Source: Xenorhabdus bovienii SS-2004 (lineage in GTDB: Bacteria > Pseudomonadota > Gammaproteobacteria > Enterobacterales > Enterobacteriaceae). From it: a stretch of 64,000 bases of DNA. A program made the position numbers and the translations under genes. Shown here piece by piece: positions 1 through 10,459 of this stretch (position 1 is its first letter; every line of letters starts with the position of its first letter). The notes below the pieces were generated by a model that saw nothing but the letters and a program-made list of their open reading frames with translations, made no database searches and was not told where the DNA came from. The stretch is taken from NCBI RefSeq assembly GCF_000027225.1, contig NC_013892.1, forward strand, positions 1,922,001-1,986,000, in the 5' to 3' direction.

Positions 1-495
1 GTGCGTTTCCTCCGTCAGTTGCAGCAGTTGACCGCGGATCAGCGGGCCTTGGGTAAAATCGAAGGGGATCTGTGCCTCAAGGCTGGCAAGTTCGGCGATA
101 CGGTTGTTGTGCATTGCCGGCTCCAGCGGACGCAGGTCCTGACAGGACAGGGTAAAGCCGATATCAGCGGGATCGATGTGTTGGCAGGGCTGACCTTCGA
201 CTAATACGAAGCGGGTACGCAGGCTTTCGTGCCGGGCGATCAGGTGATCGAGTGCGGTAGTCAGGGAGGGGCGGTCAAGTTGGCCGGTGAGACGCAGCGC
301 TACCGGAATATGGTAGGCCAGACTGGCGGCGGGATCGAGTTGAGCAAGGAACCACAGTCGCTGCTGGGCGAAAGACAATGGCAGAGGAAGATTCCGATCA
401 ACCTGCTTGATGGAGGGTCGCTGCTGTTGCTGAGTTTGCAATTGTTGTTTGATTTTCTTTTTTAGCACAGCACGTTTCAGATTATCGAGGTTCAT
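1..495 (-). CDS. Third NRPS gene, N-terminal fragment (module 12, LCL condensation domain)
   Basis: This is the 5' end of a third NRPS gene; the rest lies beyond coordinate 1. Translation from the ATG at 495 gives MNLDNLKRAVLKKKIKQQLQ, a charged helical leader, followed by a condensation domain that opens PLPLSFAQQRLWFLAQLDP, as in the other LCL-type C domains of this cluster. The start is chosen because AAGGA lies 5 bases upstream and the same arrangement precedes the second NRPS gene. An ATG at 500 is closed by a stop two codons later. The gene begins 11 bp after the stop of the two-module NRPS gene, so it is co-transcribed. The leader is nearly identical to that of the second NRPS protein and is probably a docking element receiving the peptide from module 11. 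No thioesterase is seen in the two upstream genes, so release must be encoded here or further on. Confidence 0.9.
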   Translation of the reverse strand, partial: MNLDNLKRAVLKKKIKQQLQTQQQQRPSIKQVDRNLPLPLSFAQQRLWFLAQLDPAASLAYHIPVALRLTGQLDRPSLTTALDHLIARHESLRTRFVLVEGQPCQHIDPADIGFTLSCQDLRPLEPAMHNNRIAELASLEAQIPFDFTQGPLIRGQLLQLTEETH

Positions 496-506
496 GTCAT
501 TCCTTA

Positions 507-3500
507 TCATTGATTACTGTCTCCGCCTAAAATTGCCATCAGTTCTTCTGTTGACATTAAATCCAGTGAGTTTTGTATTGATTCAATATCGTTTTCCCCT
601 ATTGCATCCATTTGCGCTGACAAAATGATGTTGGCCTGTTCCGCCAATTTGGGGGAAAGAAACAACGAGGCGATGGGGATATCGACCAGAAATTCGGTTT
701 GTATGCGCGTTGTCAATTGCACGGCCATCAGCGAGTGACCGCCGAGTTCAAAGAAATGGTCGTGACGACCGACCCGTTCCAGCCCTAACAGGTCTTGCCA
801 GATCTGAGCCAGAGTGATTTCCTCCTCGCCGAGCGGGGCTTCATAGCCGCGTACTACCACGGCGGATGCGTCCGGGGCGGGGAGCGCCTGACGGTTAAGT
901 TTGCCGTTGGGAGTGAGCGGGAAAGCATCAAGCACCATAAAAGCGCTGGGCAGCATATACTCGGCAAGGTGTTGGGCGAGCTGCTGACGCAGTTCGGCCG
1001 GCACCAGTTCAACACCGTCCAGCGGCCGCAGATAAGCGACCAGACGCTTGTTATCCGGTTCGTCCTCGCGTACCAGAACCACGGCTTCGCGCACACCGTG
1101 ACATTGCACCAGTCGGGCTTCGATCTCGCCGAGTTCAATGCGGAAGCCGCGCAGTTTGACCTGAAAGTCATTGCGGCCGAAGTATTCAATGTTGCCATCG
1201 GGAAGCCAGCGGCCGAGGTCGCCGGTTTTGTACATGCGGGTGCCCGGATCGGCGGCAAAGGGATCGGTGAGGAAACATTCGGCAGTCAGTTCGGGACGGT
1301 TCAGGTAGCCACGGGCAACCCCGGCACCGGCGATATGGATTTCGCCGGTGACACCAAGAGGAACGGGCTGGCCTTGGGTATCCAGAATATAAATCCGGGT
1401 ATTGGCAATCGGGTGACCGATGGGGATTTTTCCATATTCGCCTTTCGTGAATGGGATTTCATAAGCTGTAGCGAAGGTGGTAGTTTCTGTTGGCCCGTAC
1501 ACATGCAGCAGATGTTGTGGAGGGTAATCGGCTCTAAGATTGATCACAGGACGGATATCAGCCTGTTCACCACCAAAAAGGACATAACGTAAACCCGACA
1601 ATGACGGCGCGATCAAACTCGCGTATTGATTGAACAATGCAGTTGTCAGGAAGAGTGCACTGACGCTTTCCGATGCTAATTGCTGCCCAAAAGAGTCGGG
1701 TTGAAGGAGGGTCTTTTCCGGGATCAGCAGGATACGTGCGCCGTGCACTAAACCCGTCCACACTTCCCAGGTAGCCGCATCGAATGAAACATTGGCGCAA
1801 TGGGCAATACAGTCATCGGGGCCAATATCGGCAAAACCATTATTGATAATCAGGCGCAGGACATTGCGGTGCTCGACCATCACCCCTTTGGGTAATCCGG
1901 TGGAGCCGGAGGTGTAGATCACATACGCCAGATGGCGTGACGTCAGCCCCAGAGCCTGAGCGTCCGGGTTGTAGTCTGGCTGCGCCGCCAGAGATGACTC
2001 TTGGGTGTCGAGTACTACCGCCGGCACGGGGCTGTCCAGCCGGTCAATCCATGCCGCCTGAGTGAGTAAAGCCACCGGCGCTGCGTCATTGAGCATATAA
2101 ACTAACCGGTCGGCCGGATAGGTCGGATCGAGCGGCACATAGGCGCCGCCCGCCTTGAGGATAGCGAGCAGGCCGACCACCAGCTCCGGACAGCGTTCCA
2201 GACAAATTGCCACCCGATCATCCGGCCGTACGCCCAGAGCGATCAGATGATGAGCCAGTCGATTGGCGCGGCGGTTCAGTTCGTCATAGCTCATCGTCCG
2301 GTCTTCGTACACTACGGCTGTTGCGGCTGGCCGGATCGCTGCCTGAGCCTCGAATAGCTGGTGGATCAGGGCGTCCTGCGGGAAGTCCGTCTCGGTGGCG
2401 TTGAAGTCCACCAGCAGTTGTTGCCGCTCTGCCGGTGGCAGGAGCGGCACATCCAGAATCAATTGTTGTGGATCGTGAGCCAGAGCATCAACCAGTCCGC
2501 GGATAGCATTAACCAGATAGGCGATTACGCGAGCCGGATCGATCCCGGCCACGGCCTGAGCGGTCAGATAGAAATCGGCTCCCAGATCATCCACCGACAG
2601 GGTGAGCGGATAGTTGGTTCGTTCCTTTGTCGCGATGATGCGCATGCCTGCCCAAGTTGTGTCAACCGCCTCTGCTTCGCCAATTTGGCTGTGACGGTAA
2701 TTAAGCAGGGCACTGAACAGCGGCATCGGCTGAGCCACGCCACTACAGCGCTGTGCCAGTGTTAACGGAGCCTGTTCATGTTCCAGCAGCGTCATTAAAT
2801 TGTGATAGGTGGCCTGTACCACTGCCTGCACGTTGCGACTGGCCAGAGGGATTCGTACCGGCAGGGTATTGATAAACATGCCCAGTACTCGGTCGGCGCC
2901 CGCGCTTCCTTGCAGACGACCCAGCAGCACGGAGCCAAAGACCACATCATCGCGGCCGCTGGTTTGTGCCAGTACCTGAGCCCAAGCCACATGGAACAGC
3001 ACACTCGGACTGACCCCCAGACGGCGGGCCCGGGTGCGGACGGCTTCCGCCAGGTCGGGGGGGAGCGGGAGACGGGCTTCGGCGATGGATTCGCTATCGT
3101 CCGTTATCGTGAGCATACCGAACGGCGCTGTGGGGGCGTCGACGTCGGCGAGTTGGGCGCTAAAATAGGCTTCGTGTACTGCGGCCGGTACATTCAGGGT
3201 CTGGGCGATAAAGTCGCGGTAAGGCAGCGCTGTGGGGAGTGTCTCAGTCTGTCCCTGCAATATTTGGGCAATTTCGGCAAAGATAAGCTCCAGCGTCATA
3301 TGGTCGCTGACCAGATGGTGGAAACGGAGAACCAACAGCCATTCATTCTGTGCCGGATCGTGGGCGATATCAGCGGCGAACAGCGGTGCACGGTTCAGGT
3401 CGAGACGATGCCGGCGCGGATCGGTGTGAGCCAATAACTGAGCCGGAACGTCATCCGCCATAGTTGGGGTGAAGCGATTGATACACAGCGGTGCCTGACG

Positions 3501-3851
3501 CCAGACCACCTGAACCGGCTGCGATAATCCCTGCCAGCAGGCGGCGGTACGCAGGATATCGTGACGGTCGATGACCTGTTGCAGGGCGGTCAGGAAAGTA
3601 TCGAGACGCTCGCGGGTGCCGAAGGCAATCAGGCTCTGCAACAGATAAGTATCACCTTGTGCCTGCATCAGGTGATGGAACAGGATGCCTTCCTGCAACG
3701 GTGCCAGTGGATAGATATCCTGCACATTACTGGCTCCACCGGGGATGGAGCTGATGAGGCTATCAATCTCGGCCTGAGACAGTGAGATGAGGGACAGCAT
3801 ATCGGGGGTGAGGGAAGTACAACCTTCGGGAATGTGGTTAGGTGGTACCAC
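507..3851 (-). other. NRPS module 11: dual C/E - A(Ile-like) - T - docking tail
   Basis: Upper edge approximate. The dual C/E signature is HHLMQAQGD, with Met where the family consensus has Leu. The A-domain code is D-A-W-F-L-G-V-T-F-K. T-domain serine codon at 732-734. The tail DLMSTEELMAILGGD mirrors the C-terminus of the nine-module protein. Confidence 0.65.
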
Positions 3852-6800
3852 GAAAGTGTCGGTGTCGTCCTGATGTGCCAGTATGGTTTTTGCCATCTCG
3901 GCCAGCACGGGGGCGGCGAACACGCTGCGGACGTCAAGCCGCCAGCCGAGGCCGCGTAGCCGCTCGATCAGACTGACGATCATCAGCGAATGGCCGCCGA
4001 GTTCAAAGAAATGATCGTGACGGCCGACCTGCGTCAGTCCCAACAAATCTTGCCAGATCTGGGTTAAAGCGGCTTCTACCTCACCGACCGGAGCTTTATA
4101 GCCACGCGCCACTACGGCGGACGAATCGGGGGCAGGGAGCGCCTGACGGTCAAGTTTGCCATTGGGGGTGAGCGGGAAGGCATCGAGCGTCATAAAGGCG
4201 CTGGGCAGCATATACTCGGCAAGGTGCCGGGCGAGTTGCTGACGCAGTTCGGCCGGCACCAGTTCAACACCGCCCAGAGGCCGCAGATAAGCGACCAGAC
4301 GCTTGTGGCTCAGTTCGTCTTCGCGGACGAGAACCACGGCTTCGCGTACGCCGTGACATTGCACCAATCGGGCTTCGATCTCGCCCAGCTCAATACGGAA
4401 GCCACGCAGTTTGACCTGAAAGTCATTGCGGCTGAGATACTCGATATTGCCGTCAGAAAGCCAGCGGCCGAGGTCGCCGGTCTTGTACATACGGGCATCC
4501 GGATCGGCGGAGAATGGATCGGTGAGGAAACATTCGGCAGTCAGTTCGGGGCGGTTCAGATAGCCACGGGCAACACCGGCACCGGCAATATAGATTTCGC
4601 CTGCGACACCGAGAGGAACGGGCTGCCCTTGGGTATCCAGAATATAGATCCGGGTGTTGGCAATCGGCTGACCGATGGGAATTTTTCCATATTCACTTTC
4701 AGTCAGTGGGATTTCATAGGCCGTGGCAAAGGTGGTGGTTTCCGTTGGCCCGTACACATGTAGCAGGTGCTGTGGCGGGTAATCGGTTCTAAGGCGGATC
4801 GCAGGACGGATATCAGCCTGTTCACCGCCGAAAAGGACATAACGTAAACCCGACAATGATGGCGCGATTAAACTCGCGTATTGATTGAACAACGCGGTTG
4901 TCAGGAAAAGCGCACTGACACCTTCCGATGATAAACACTGACCAAAATAATCAGGTTGTAATAAGGTTTTTTCCGGGATCAACAGGATACGTGCGCCATG
5001 CACTAAACCCGTCCACACCTCCCAGGTGGCTGCATCAAATGAGACGTTTGCGCAATGGGCAATACAATCATCGGGACCAATATCGGCAAAACCATTATTG
5101 ATGATCAGACGCAGGACGTTGCGGTGCTCGACCATCACCCCCTTGGGTAATCCGGTGGAGCCGGAGGTGTAGATCACATATGCCAGATGGCGTGATGTCA
5201 GCCCCAGCGCCTGAGCGTCCGGATTGTGGCTCGGTTGTGCCGTCAGGGATAGTTTCTGGGCATCGAGCACCACGGTGGGGACGGGGCTGGCCAGTTTACC
5301 AACCTGTGCTGTCAGGCTCAGTAAGGCCACCGGTGCCGCGTCATCGAGCATATAGGCCAGCCGTTCGGCCGGATAGTCCGGATCGAGTGGCACATAGGCG
5401 CCGCCGGCCTTGAGAATAGCGAGTAACCCCACCACCAGCTCCGGGCTGCGTTCGATACAAATTGCCACCCGATCGTCCGGGCGTACACCTAAGGCGATCA
5501 GATGATGGGCCAGCCGATTGGCGCGGCGGTTCAGTTCGCCATAGCTGAGTGTCTGATCCTCAAACACCACGGCAGTGGCATCAGGGGAGTGTGCTGCTTG
5601 GGCTTCGAATAATTGGTGGATCAAGGCGTCTTGCGGGAAGTCCGCTTGGGTGGCATTGAAATCGTTCAGCAACTGTTGCCGCTCCGAAGCCGGCAGGATT
5701 GGCAGGCGTGCGATAGTTTGTGTCGCATCGGCGGCCATCGCCGTCAGCACCTGCTTAAAGTACTCTATCATACGTTCGGCAGTCGTTGGATCGAACAGAT
5801 CCGAGGCATATTCAAGATCACCAGTCAGGCCGGTTTCGGTTTCGGTCAGTGATAACGTCAGATCGAAATGGGCGCTATAACGCGCCTGTTCAACCAGAGA
5901 GAGCTGTAGACCCGGTAGTGCCAGATCTTGAGCCGGGGTGTTGTTTAAGGTCAACATCACCTGAAATATCGGGCTGTAGCTCAGGCTGCGTTCGGGTTGT
6001 AGCGCTTCTACTACCTGTTCGAAGGGCAGATCCTGATGGGCATAGGCCGCAAGTGCCCGCTCACGGATCTGTGCGAGCAGATCGGACACACGAAACGCAT
6101 CACCCGGCGTGACGCGCAGGGCCAGAGTATTGACGAAGAAACCGATCAGTCCCTCTAATTCTTGGTGTGGGCGGTTAGCGACCGGAGTGCCGATGACAAT
6201 GTCATCCTGACCACTGAGCCGGGTGAGGACGATGCTCCACGCGGTCAGTACGGTCATAAACAAGGTGGTATGGTGGCGCTGTCCGAGTTCCTTAAGCGAT
6301 GCCAGTAAGGTGGAATCGAGCTGGAAAGAGACCTGATCGCCGACATAAGTTTGCACCGACGGACGTGGCCGATCGGTGGGGAGTGTCAGCAAGGTCGGGG
6401 CACCCTGAAGTTGAGTACACCAGAAGCCACGTTGTTCAGTAAGGACGGTTTCCTGTAACCCGTTACGCTGCCAGACGGCGTAGTCGGCGTACTGAATGGG
6501 CAGCGGCGGTAAAGGATCGCTGTGGCCGTTGAGGGCGGCGCGGTAGAGAGCGCCCAGTTCATGTACCAGTACACCGACGGACCATGCGTCGGCGATGATG
6601 TGGTGCTGGGTAAGCAGCAACATATGTGATTCGTCTGTCAGTTGCAGCAGTTGACCGCGGATCAGTGGGCCGCGGACAAAGTCAAAGGGGGTCTGTGCTT
6701 CGAGGGCAGAGAGCTCGGCGATACGGCGGGTGTGCATTGCCGGGTTCAGCGGGCGCAGATCCTGACAGGACAAGGCAAAATTGACGTCGGTGGGATCGAT

Positions 6801-7124
6801 GTGCTGGCAGGGCTGGCCTTCGACCAGCACGAAGCGGGTACGCAGGCTCTCATGCCGGACGACCAGATGATTGAGTGCGGTGGTCAGGGCATCGCGGTTA
6901 AGTTGACCCGTGAGACGCAGTACCACCGACATGTGATAGGCCAGACTGGCGGCAGGATCGAGCTGGCTGAGAAACCACAACCGCTGCTGGGCGAAGGACA
7001 ACGGCAGAGGCTGATGTCGATTTACCTGTTCAATCAATGGCCGTTGCTGCTGACCTCCGCGGGCTTTCAATTGTTCTTCAATTTTCTTCTCTAGAACAGC
7101 CCGTTTCAGGTCATCGAGATTCAT
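507..7124 (-). CDS. NRPS, two modules (C-A-T, dual C/E-A-T); modules 10 and 11
   Basis: About 2205 residues. Order: helical N-terminal leader (MNLDDLKRAVLEKKIEEQLK), LCL condensation domain, adenylation (A) domain 10, T domain (Ser about 1046), dual condensation/epimerisation domain (extended motif HHLMQAQGD), A domain 11, T domain (Ser about 2131), and a C-terminal tail (STEELMAIL) resembling the tail of the nine-module protein. Both A domains read D-A-W-F-L-G-V-T-F-K, probably Ile or another branched aliphatic residue. The protein adds residues 10 (made D by the following domain) and 11. Start: an ATG at 7139 overlaps the upstream stop as ATGA, but the ATG at 7124 has AAGGA 5 bases upstream and gives the same MNLD beginning as the third NRPS protein, so 7124 is preferred. 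The gene follows the nine-module gene without a gap and is followed 11 bp later by the third NRPS gene. Confidence 0.93.
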   Translation of the reverse strand: MNLDDLKRAVLEKKIEEQLKARGGQQQRPLIEQVNRHQPLPLSFAQQRLWFLSQLDPAASLAYHMSVVLRLTGQLNRDALTTALNHLVVRHESLRTRFVLVEGQPCQHIDPTDVNFALSCQDLRPLNPAMHTRRIAELSALEAQTPFDFVRGPLIRGQLLQLTDESHMLLLTQHHIIADAWSVGVLVHELGALYRAALNGHSDPLPPLPIQYADYAVWQRNGLQETVLTEQRGFWCTQLQGAPTLLTLPTDRPRPSVQTYVGDQVSFQLDSTLLASLKELGQRHHTTLFMTVLTAWSIVLTRLSGQDDIVIGTPVANRPHQELEGLIGFFVNTLALRVTPGDAFRVSDLLAQIRERALAAYAHQDLPFEQVVEALQPERSLSYSPIFQVMLTLNNTPAQDLALPGLQLSLVEQARYSAHFDLTLSLTETETGLTGDLEYASDLFDPTTAERMIEYFKQVLTAMAADATQTIARLPILPASERQQLLNDFNATQADFPQDALIHQLFEAQAAHSPDATAVVFEDQTLSYGELNRRANRLAHHLIALGVRPDDRVAICIERSPELVVGLLAILKAGGAYVPLDPDYPAERLAYMLDDAAPVALLSLTAQVGKLASPVPTVVLDAQKLSLTAQPSHNPDAQALGLTSRHLAYVIYTSGSTGLPKGVMVEHRNVLRLIINNGFADIGPDDCIAHCANVSFDAATWEVWTGLVHGARILLIPEKTLLQPDYFGQCLSSEGVSALFLTTALFNQYASLIAPSLSGLRYVLFGGEQADIRPAIRLRTDYPPQHLLHVYGPTETTTFATAYEIPLTESEYGKIPIGQPIANTRIYILDTQGQPVPLGVAGEIYIAGAGVARGYLNRPELTAECFLTDPFSADPDARMYKTGDLGRWLSDGNIEYLSRNDFQVKLRGFRIELGEIEARLVQCHGVREAVVLVREDELSHKRLVAYLRPLGGVELVPAELRQQLARHLAEYMLPSAFMTLDAFPLTPNGKLDRQALPAPDSSAVVARGYKAPVGEVEAALTQIWQDLLGLTQVGRHDHFFELGGHSLMIVSLIERLRGLGWRLDVRSVFAAPVLAEMAKTILAHQDDTDTFVVPPNHIPEGCTSLTPDMLSLISLSQAEIDSLISSIPGGASNVQDIYPLAPLQEGILFHHLMQAQGDTYLLQSLIAFGTRERLDTFLTALQQVIDRHDILRTAACWQGLSQPVQVVWRQAPLCINRFTPTMADDVPAQLLAHTDPRRHRLDLNRAPLFAADIAHDPAQNEWLLVLRFHHLVSDHMTLELIFAEIAQILQGQTETLPTALPYRDFIAQTLNVPAAVHEAYFSAQLADVDAPTAPFGMLTITDDSESIAEARLPLPPDLAEAVRTRARRLGVSPSVLFHVAWAQVLAQTSGRDDVVFGSVLLGRLQGSAGADRVLGMFINTLPVRIPLASRNVQAVVQATYHNLMTLLEHEQAPLTLAQRCSGVAQPMPLFSALLNYRHSQIGEAEAVDTTWAGMRIIATKERTNYPLTLSVDDLGADFYLTAQAVAGIDPARVIAYLVNAIRGLVDALAHDPQQLILDVPLLPPAERQQLLVDFNATETDFPQDALIHQLFEAQAAIRPAATAVVYEDRTMSYDELNRRANRLAHHLIALGVRPDDRVAICLERCPELVVGLLAILKAGGAYVPLDPTYPADRLVYMLNDAAPVALLTQAAWIDRLDSPVPAVVLDTQESSLAAQPDYNPDAQALGLTSRHLAYVIYTSGSTGLPKGVMVEHRNVLRLIINNGFADIGPDDCIAHCANVSFDAATWEVWTGLVHGARILLIPEKTLLQPDSFGQQLASESVSALFLTTALFNQYASLIAPSLSGLRYVLFGGEQADIRPVINLRADYPPQHLLHVYGPTETTTFATAYEIPFTKGEYGKIPIGHPIANTRIYILDTQGQPVPLGVTGEIHIAGAGVARGYLNRPELTAECFLTDPFAADPGTRMYKTGDLGRWLPDGNIEYFGRNDFQVKLRGFRIELGEIEARLVQCHGVREAVVLVREDEPDNKRLVAYLRPLDGVELVPAELRQQLAQHLAEYMLPSAFMVLDAFPLTPNGKLNRQALPAPDASAVVVRGYEAPLGEEEITLAQIWQDLLGLERVGRHDHFFELGGHSLMAVQLTTRIQTEFLVDIPIASLFLSPKLAEQANIILSAQMDAIGENDIESIQNSLDLMSTEELMAILGGDSNQ
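3852..7124 (-). other. NRPS module 10: docking leader - LCL C - A(Ile-like) - T; residue later epimerised
   Basis: Lower edge approximate. The leader is a charged helix. The His motif is HHIIADA, differing from HHIISDG elsewhere. The A-domain code is D-A-W-F-L-G-V-T-F-K, as in modules 7 and 11. T-domain serine codon at 3987-3989; LMIV-type T domain ahead of a dual C/E domain. Confidence 0.65.
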
Positions 7125-7135
7125 GTTAATCCTTG

Positions 7136-10100
7136 TCATTGGTTATTGTCTCCGCGGTTATTGTCCCCGTTTAACATTGCCAGTAATTCTTCTGTTGACA
7201 TTAAATCCAGCGAGTTTTGTAGCGACTCAATATCGTTTTCCCCTACCGCACTCATTTGCGCTGAAAAGATGATGTTGGCCTGTTCCGCTAATTTTGGGGA
7301 AAGGAACAATGAAGTGAGGGGAATATCGACCAGGAATTTGGCTTTTATACGTGTTATCAATTGCACGACCATCAGTGAGTGGCCGCCGAGTTCAAAGAAG
7401 TGGTCGTGACGGCCGATGCGTACCAGCTCCAGCAGGTCTTGCCAGATCTGCGCCAGAGCGGTTTCTATTCTTCCCTGTGGGGATTCATAGCCGTGCGTCA
7501 CCACGGCGGACGCGTCGGGGGCAGGGAGCGCCTGACGGTCGAGTTTGCCGTTGGGAGTCAGCGGGAAGGCGTCGAGCGTCATAAAAGCGCTGGGCAGCAT
7601 ATACTCGGCGAGATGCTGGGCGAGCCGTTGGCGTAGTTCAGCCGGAACCAGCTCAACACCATCCAGAGGCCGCAGATAGGCGACCAGACGCTTATGACCC
7701 GGTTCGTCTTCACGCGTCAGAACGATTGCTTCGCGCACGCCGTGACATTGCATCAATTGAGATTCTATTTCTCCCAGTTCAATGCGGAAGCCACGTAATT
7801 TAACCTGAAAGTCATTACGGCCGAGATAGTCGATGTTGCCGTCGGGGCGCCAGCGGCCGAGGTCGCCGGTCTTGTACATGCGGGCATCCGGATCGGCGGA
7901 GAACGGATCGGCGAGGAAACGTTCGGCAGTCAGTTCAGGCCGGTTAAGGTAGCCGCGGGCAACACCCGCACCGGCGATATGGATTTCACCGGCCACACCA
8001 AGAGGAACAGGCTGACTGTGGGAGTTGAGAATATAGATCCGGGTATTAGCGATCGGGCGGCCGATATGACTGATAAAGCCCTCCGTCCGGTTCATCCGTA
8101 TCCAGGTTGAATAAGTCGTTGTCTCAGAGGGACCATACAGATTGCATACGTCCTGTACGGATGAGCGGGCAAACAAATGCTCAACGACCTGCGGTTTCAA
8201 TGCTTCGCCGGCCAGATTGACCGTCCGGGCGGTGATGGGAACCGCGTTAACTTCGATCAAGTGTGTGATAGCTGACGGCACCGTATTGATCAGGCTGACC
8301 GGTTGTTCGGTGGTGATCAGTGACAGCACATCCGGAACGAGATGAACTGTGCCGCCGGAGAGCAGCGGTGCAAAGCATTCGAACACCGCTAAATCAAAAT
8401 TAAGCGAGGTGGCAAAAAGGGTATGCGCCAATTCCTCCGGGCTGAAAGTCCGCTGCGTCCAGGTGAGGAAATTCACCGTATTGCGGTGAGTGATCGCCAC
8501 CCCTTTGGGCAGTCCGGTAGAGCCGGAAGTGTAGATCACATACGCCAGATGGTGTGACGTCAGCCCCAGCTTCTGTGGCTCCGGATTGTGGGCTGGCTGT
8601 GCTGCTATAGCCGATTTCTGGCCGTCGAGCACCACTGTGAGTACGGGGCTGATCAGCCTGTCAACCCACACCGTCTGGGTCAGCAAGGCCACAGGGGCGG
8701 CGTCATCCATCATATACGCCAGTCGTTCGGTCGGATAAGCCGGGTCGAGTGGGACATAGGCACCGCCCGCCTTGAGGATAGCGAGCAGTCCGACCACTAT
8801 TTCCGGGCTGCGTTCCAGACAAATTGCCACCCGATCGTCCGGCCGTAGTCCCAGAGCGATCAGGTGATGAGCCAGACGATTGGCGCGGCGGTTCAGTTCG
8901 TCATAACTGAGCGTCTGGTTCCCGCATACCACAGCGGTAGCCGCGGGGCTGTGCGCCGCCTGAATTTCGAACAGCTGGTGGATCAGCGCGTCCTGCGGGA
9001 AATCTGCCTGAGTGGCGTTAAAATCAACCACAATTTGTTGCCGCTCAGAGGCTGGCAGGATGGAAACTTGCAGGATTGGCTGTTGCGGGTCGCGAATCAG
9101 GGCATCGACCAGACCGTTGAGGGCGGTGGCCAGATAAGTAGTTACGCGAGCCGGATCGATTCCGGCCACGGTCTGGGCGGTCAGATGGAAACCTAGCCCC
9201 AGATCATCCACCGACAGAGTGAGCGGATAGTTGGTTCGCTCTTCGATTGCGACGATGCGCATGCCCGCCCAAGTCGTGTCAATTGCTTCGGATTCGTTGG
9301 TTTGGCTATGACGATAATTAAGCAGAGCACTGAACAGCGGCATCGGTTGGGCTACGCCACTGCTGCGTTGTGCCAGTGCTAATGGTGCCTGCTCATGCTC
9401 CAGCAGCGTCGTCAGACTGAGATAGGTGGCCTGAACCACTTCCTGCACGCTGCGGTCGGCCAGAGAAACCCGCATGGGCAGGGTATTGATAAACATCCCC
9501 AGTATTCGGTCAGCACCCGCGACCCCTTGTAGCCGGCCCAGCAGCACGGAGCCAAAGACCACGTCATCACGGCCGCTGGTCTGCGCTAGCACCTGAGCCC
9601 AGGCGACATGGAACAGTACGCTCGGACTGACCCCCAGACGCCGGGCCTGGACGCGGATGGCCTCCGCCAGATCGGGAGCGAGCGAGAGACGGGCTTCGGC
9701 AACGGGCTGGCTATCGCCCGGCATCGCGAGTACGCCGAACGGTGCTGTCGGCGCCTCAACGTCAGCGAGCTGGGTACGGAAATAAGCCTCATGTGCTGTC
9801 GTCGGCACGTTCAGAGTCTGGGCGATAAAATTGCGGTAGGGCAGTGCCGTAGGCAACGTCTCGGTGTGCCCCTGCTGAATTTGGGCAATCTCAGCAAAAA
9901 TCAGTTCCAGCGTCATATGGTCGCTGACCAGATGGTGGAAGCGCAGAGCCAGCAGCCATTCATTCTGTGCCGGATCGTGGACGATATCGGCGGCGAACAG
10001 CGGCGCGCGGCTCAGATCAAGACGGTGCAGATGTGGATCAGTGTGGGCACGTAACTGAGCCGGAATGTCGTCCGCCGTAGCCGGGGTGAAACGATTGATA

Positions 10101-10459
10101 CACAGCGGCGCCTGACGCCAGACCACCTGAACCGGTTGTGTGAGATCTTGCCAGCAGGCAGCGGTACGCAGGATATCGTGGCGGTCGATGACCTGTTGCA
10201 ACGCGGCCAGGAAGATATCGAGGCGTTCGCGCGTGTCGAAAGCGATCAGACTCTGCAACAGATAGGTATCGCCTTGTGCCTGTAGCAGGTGATGAAACAG
10301 GATACCCTCCTGCAACGGCGCCAGCGGATAGATATCCTGCACGTTGCTTGCTCCACCGGGAATTGTCCCGACGATGGACTCAATTTCGGCCTGAGACAGG
10401 GAGATCAGGGGCAGCATGTCGGGGGTGAGGGCAGTGCAGCCCTCAGGAATACGGTTAGG
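7136..10459 (-). other. NRPS module 9: dual C/E - A(Ala) - T - C-terminal docking tail
   Basis: Upper edge approximate. The dual C/E signature reads HHLLQAQGD. The A-domain code is D-L-F-N-N-A-L-T-Y-K, the classical Ala code. T-domain serine codon at 7376-7378. After the T domain a short acidic tail with DLMSTEELLAMLNGD closes the protein and probably docks to the second NRPS protein. Confidence 0.75.
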
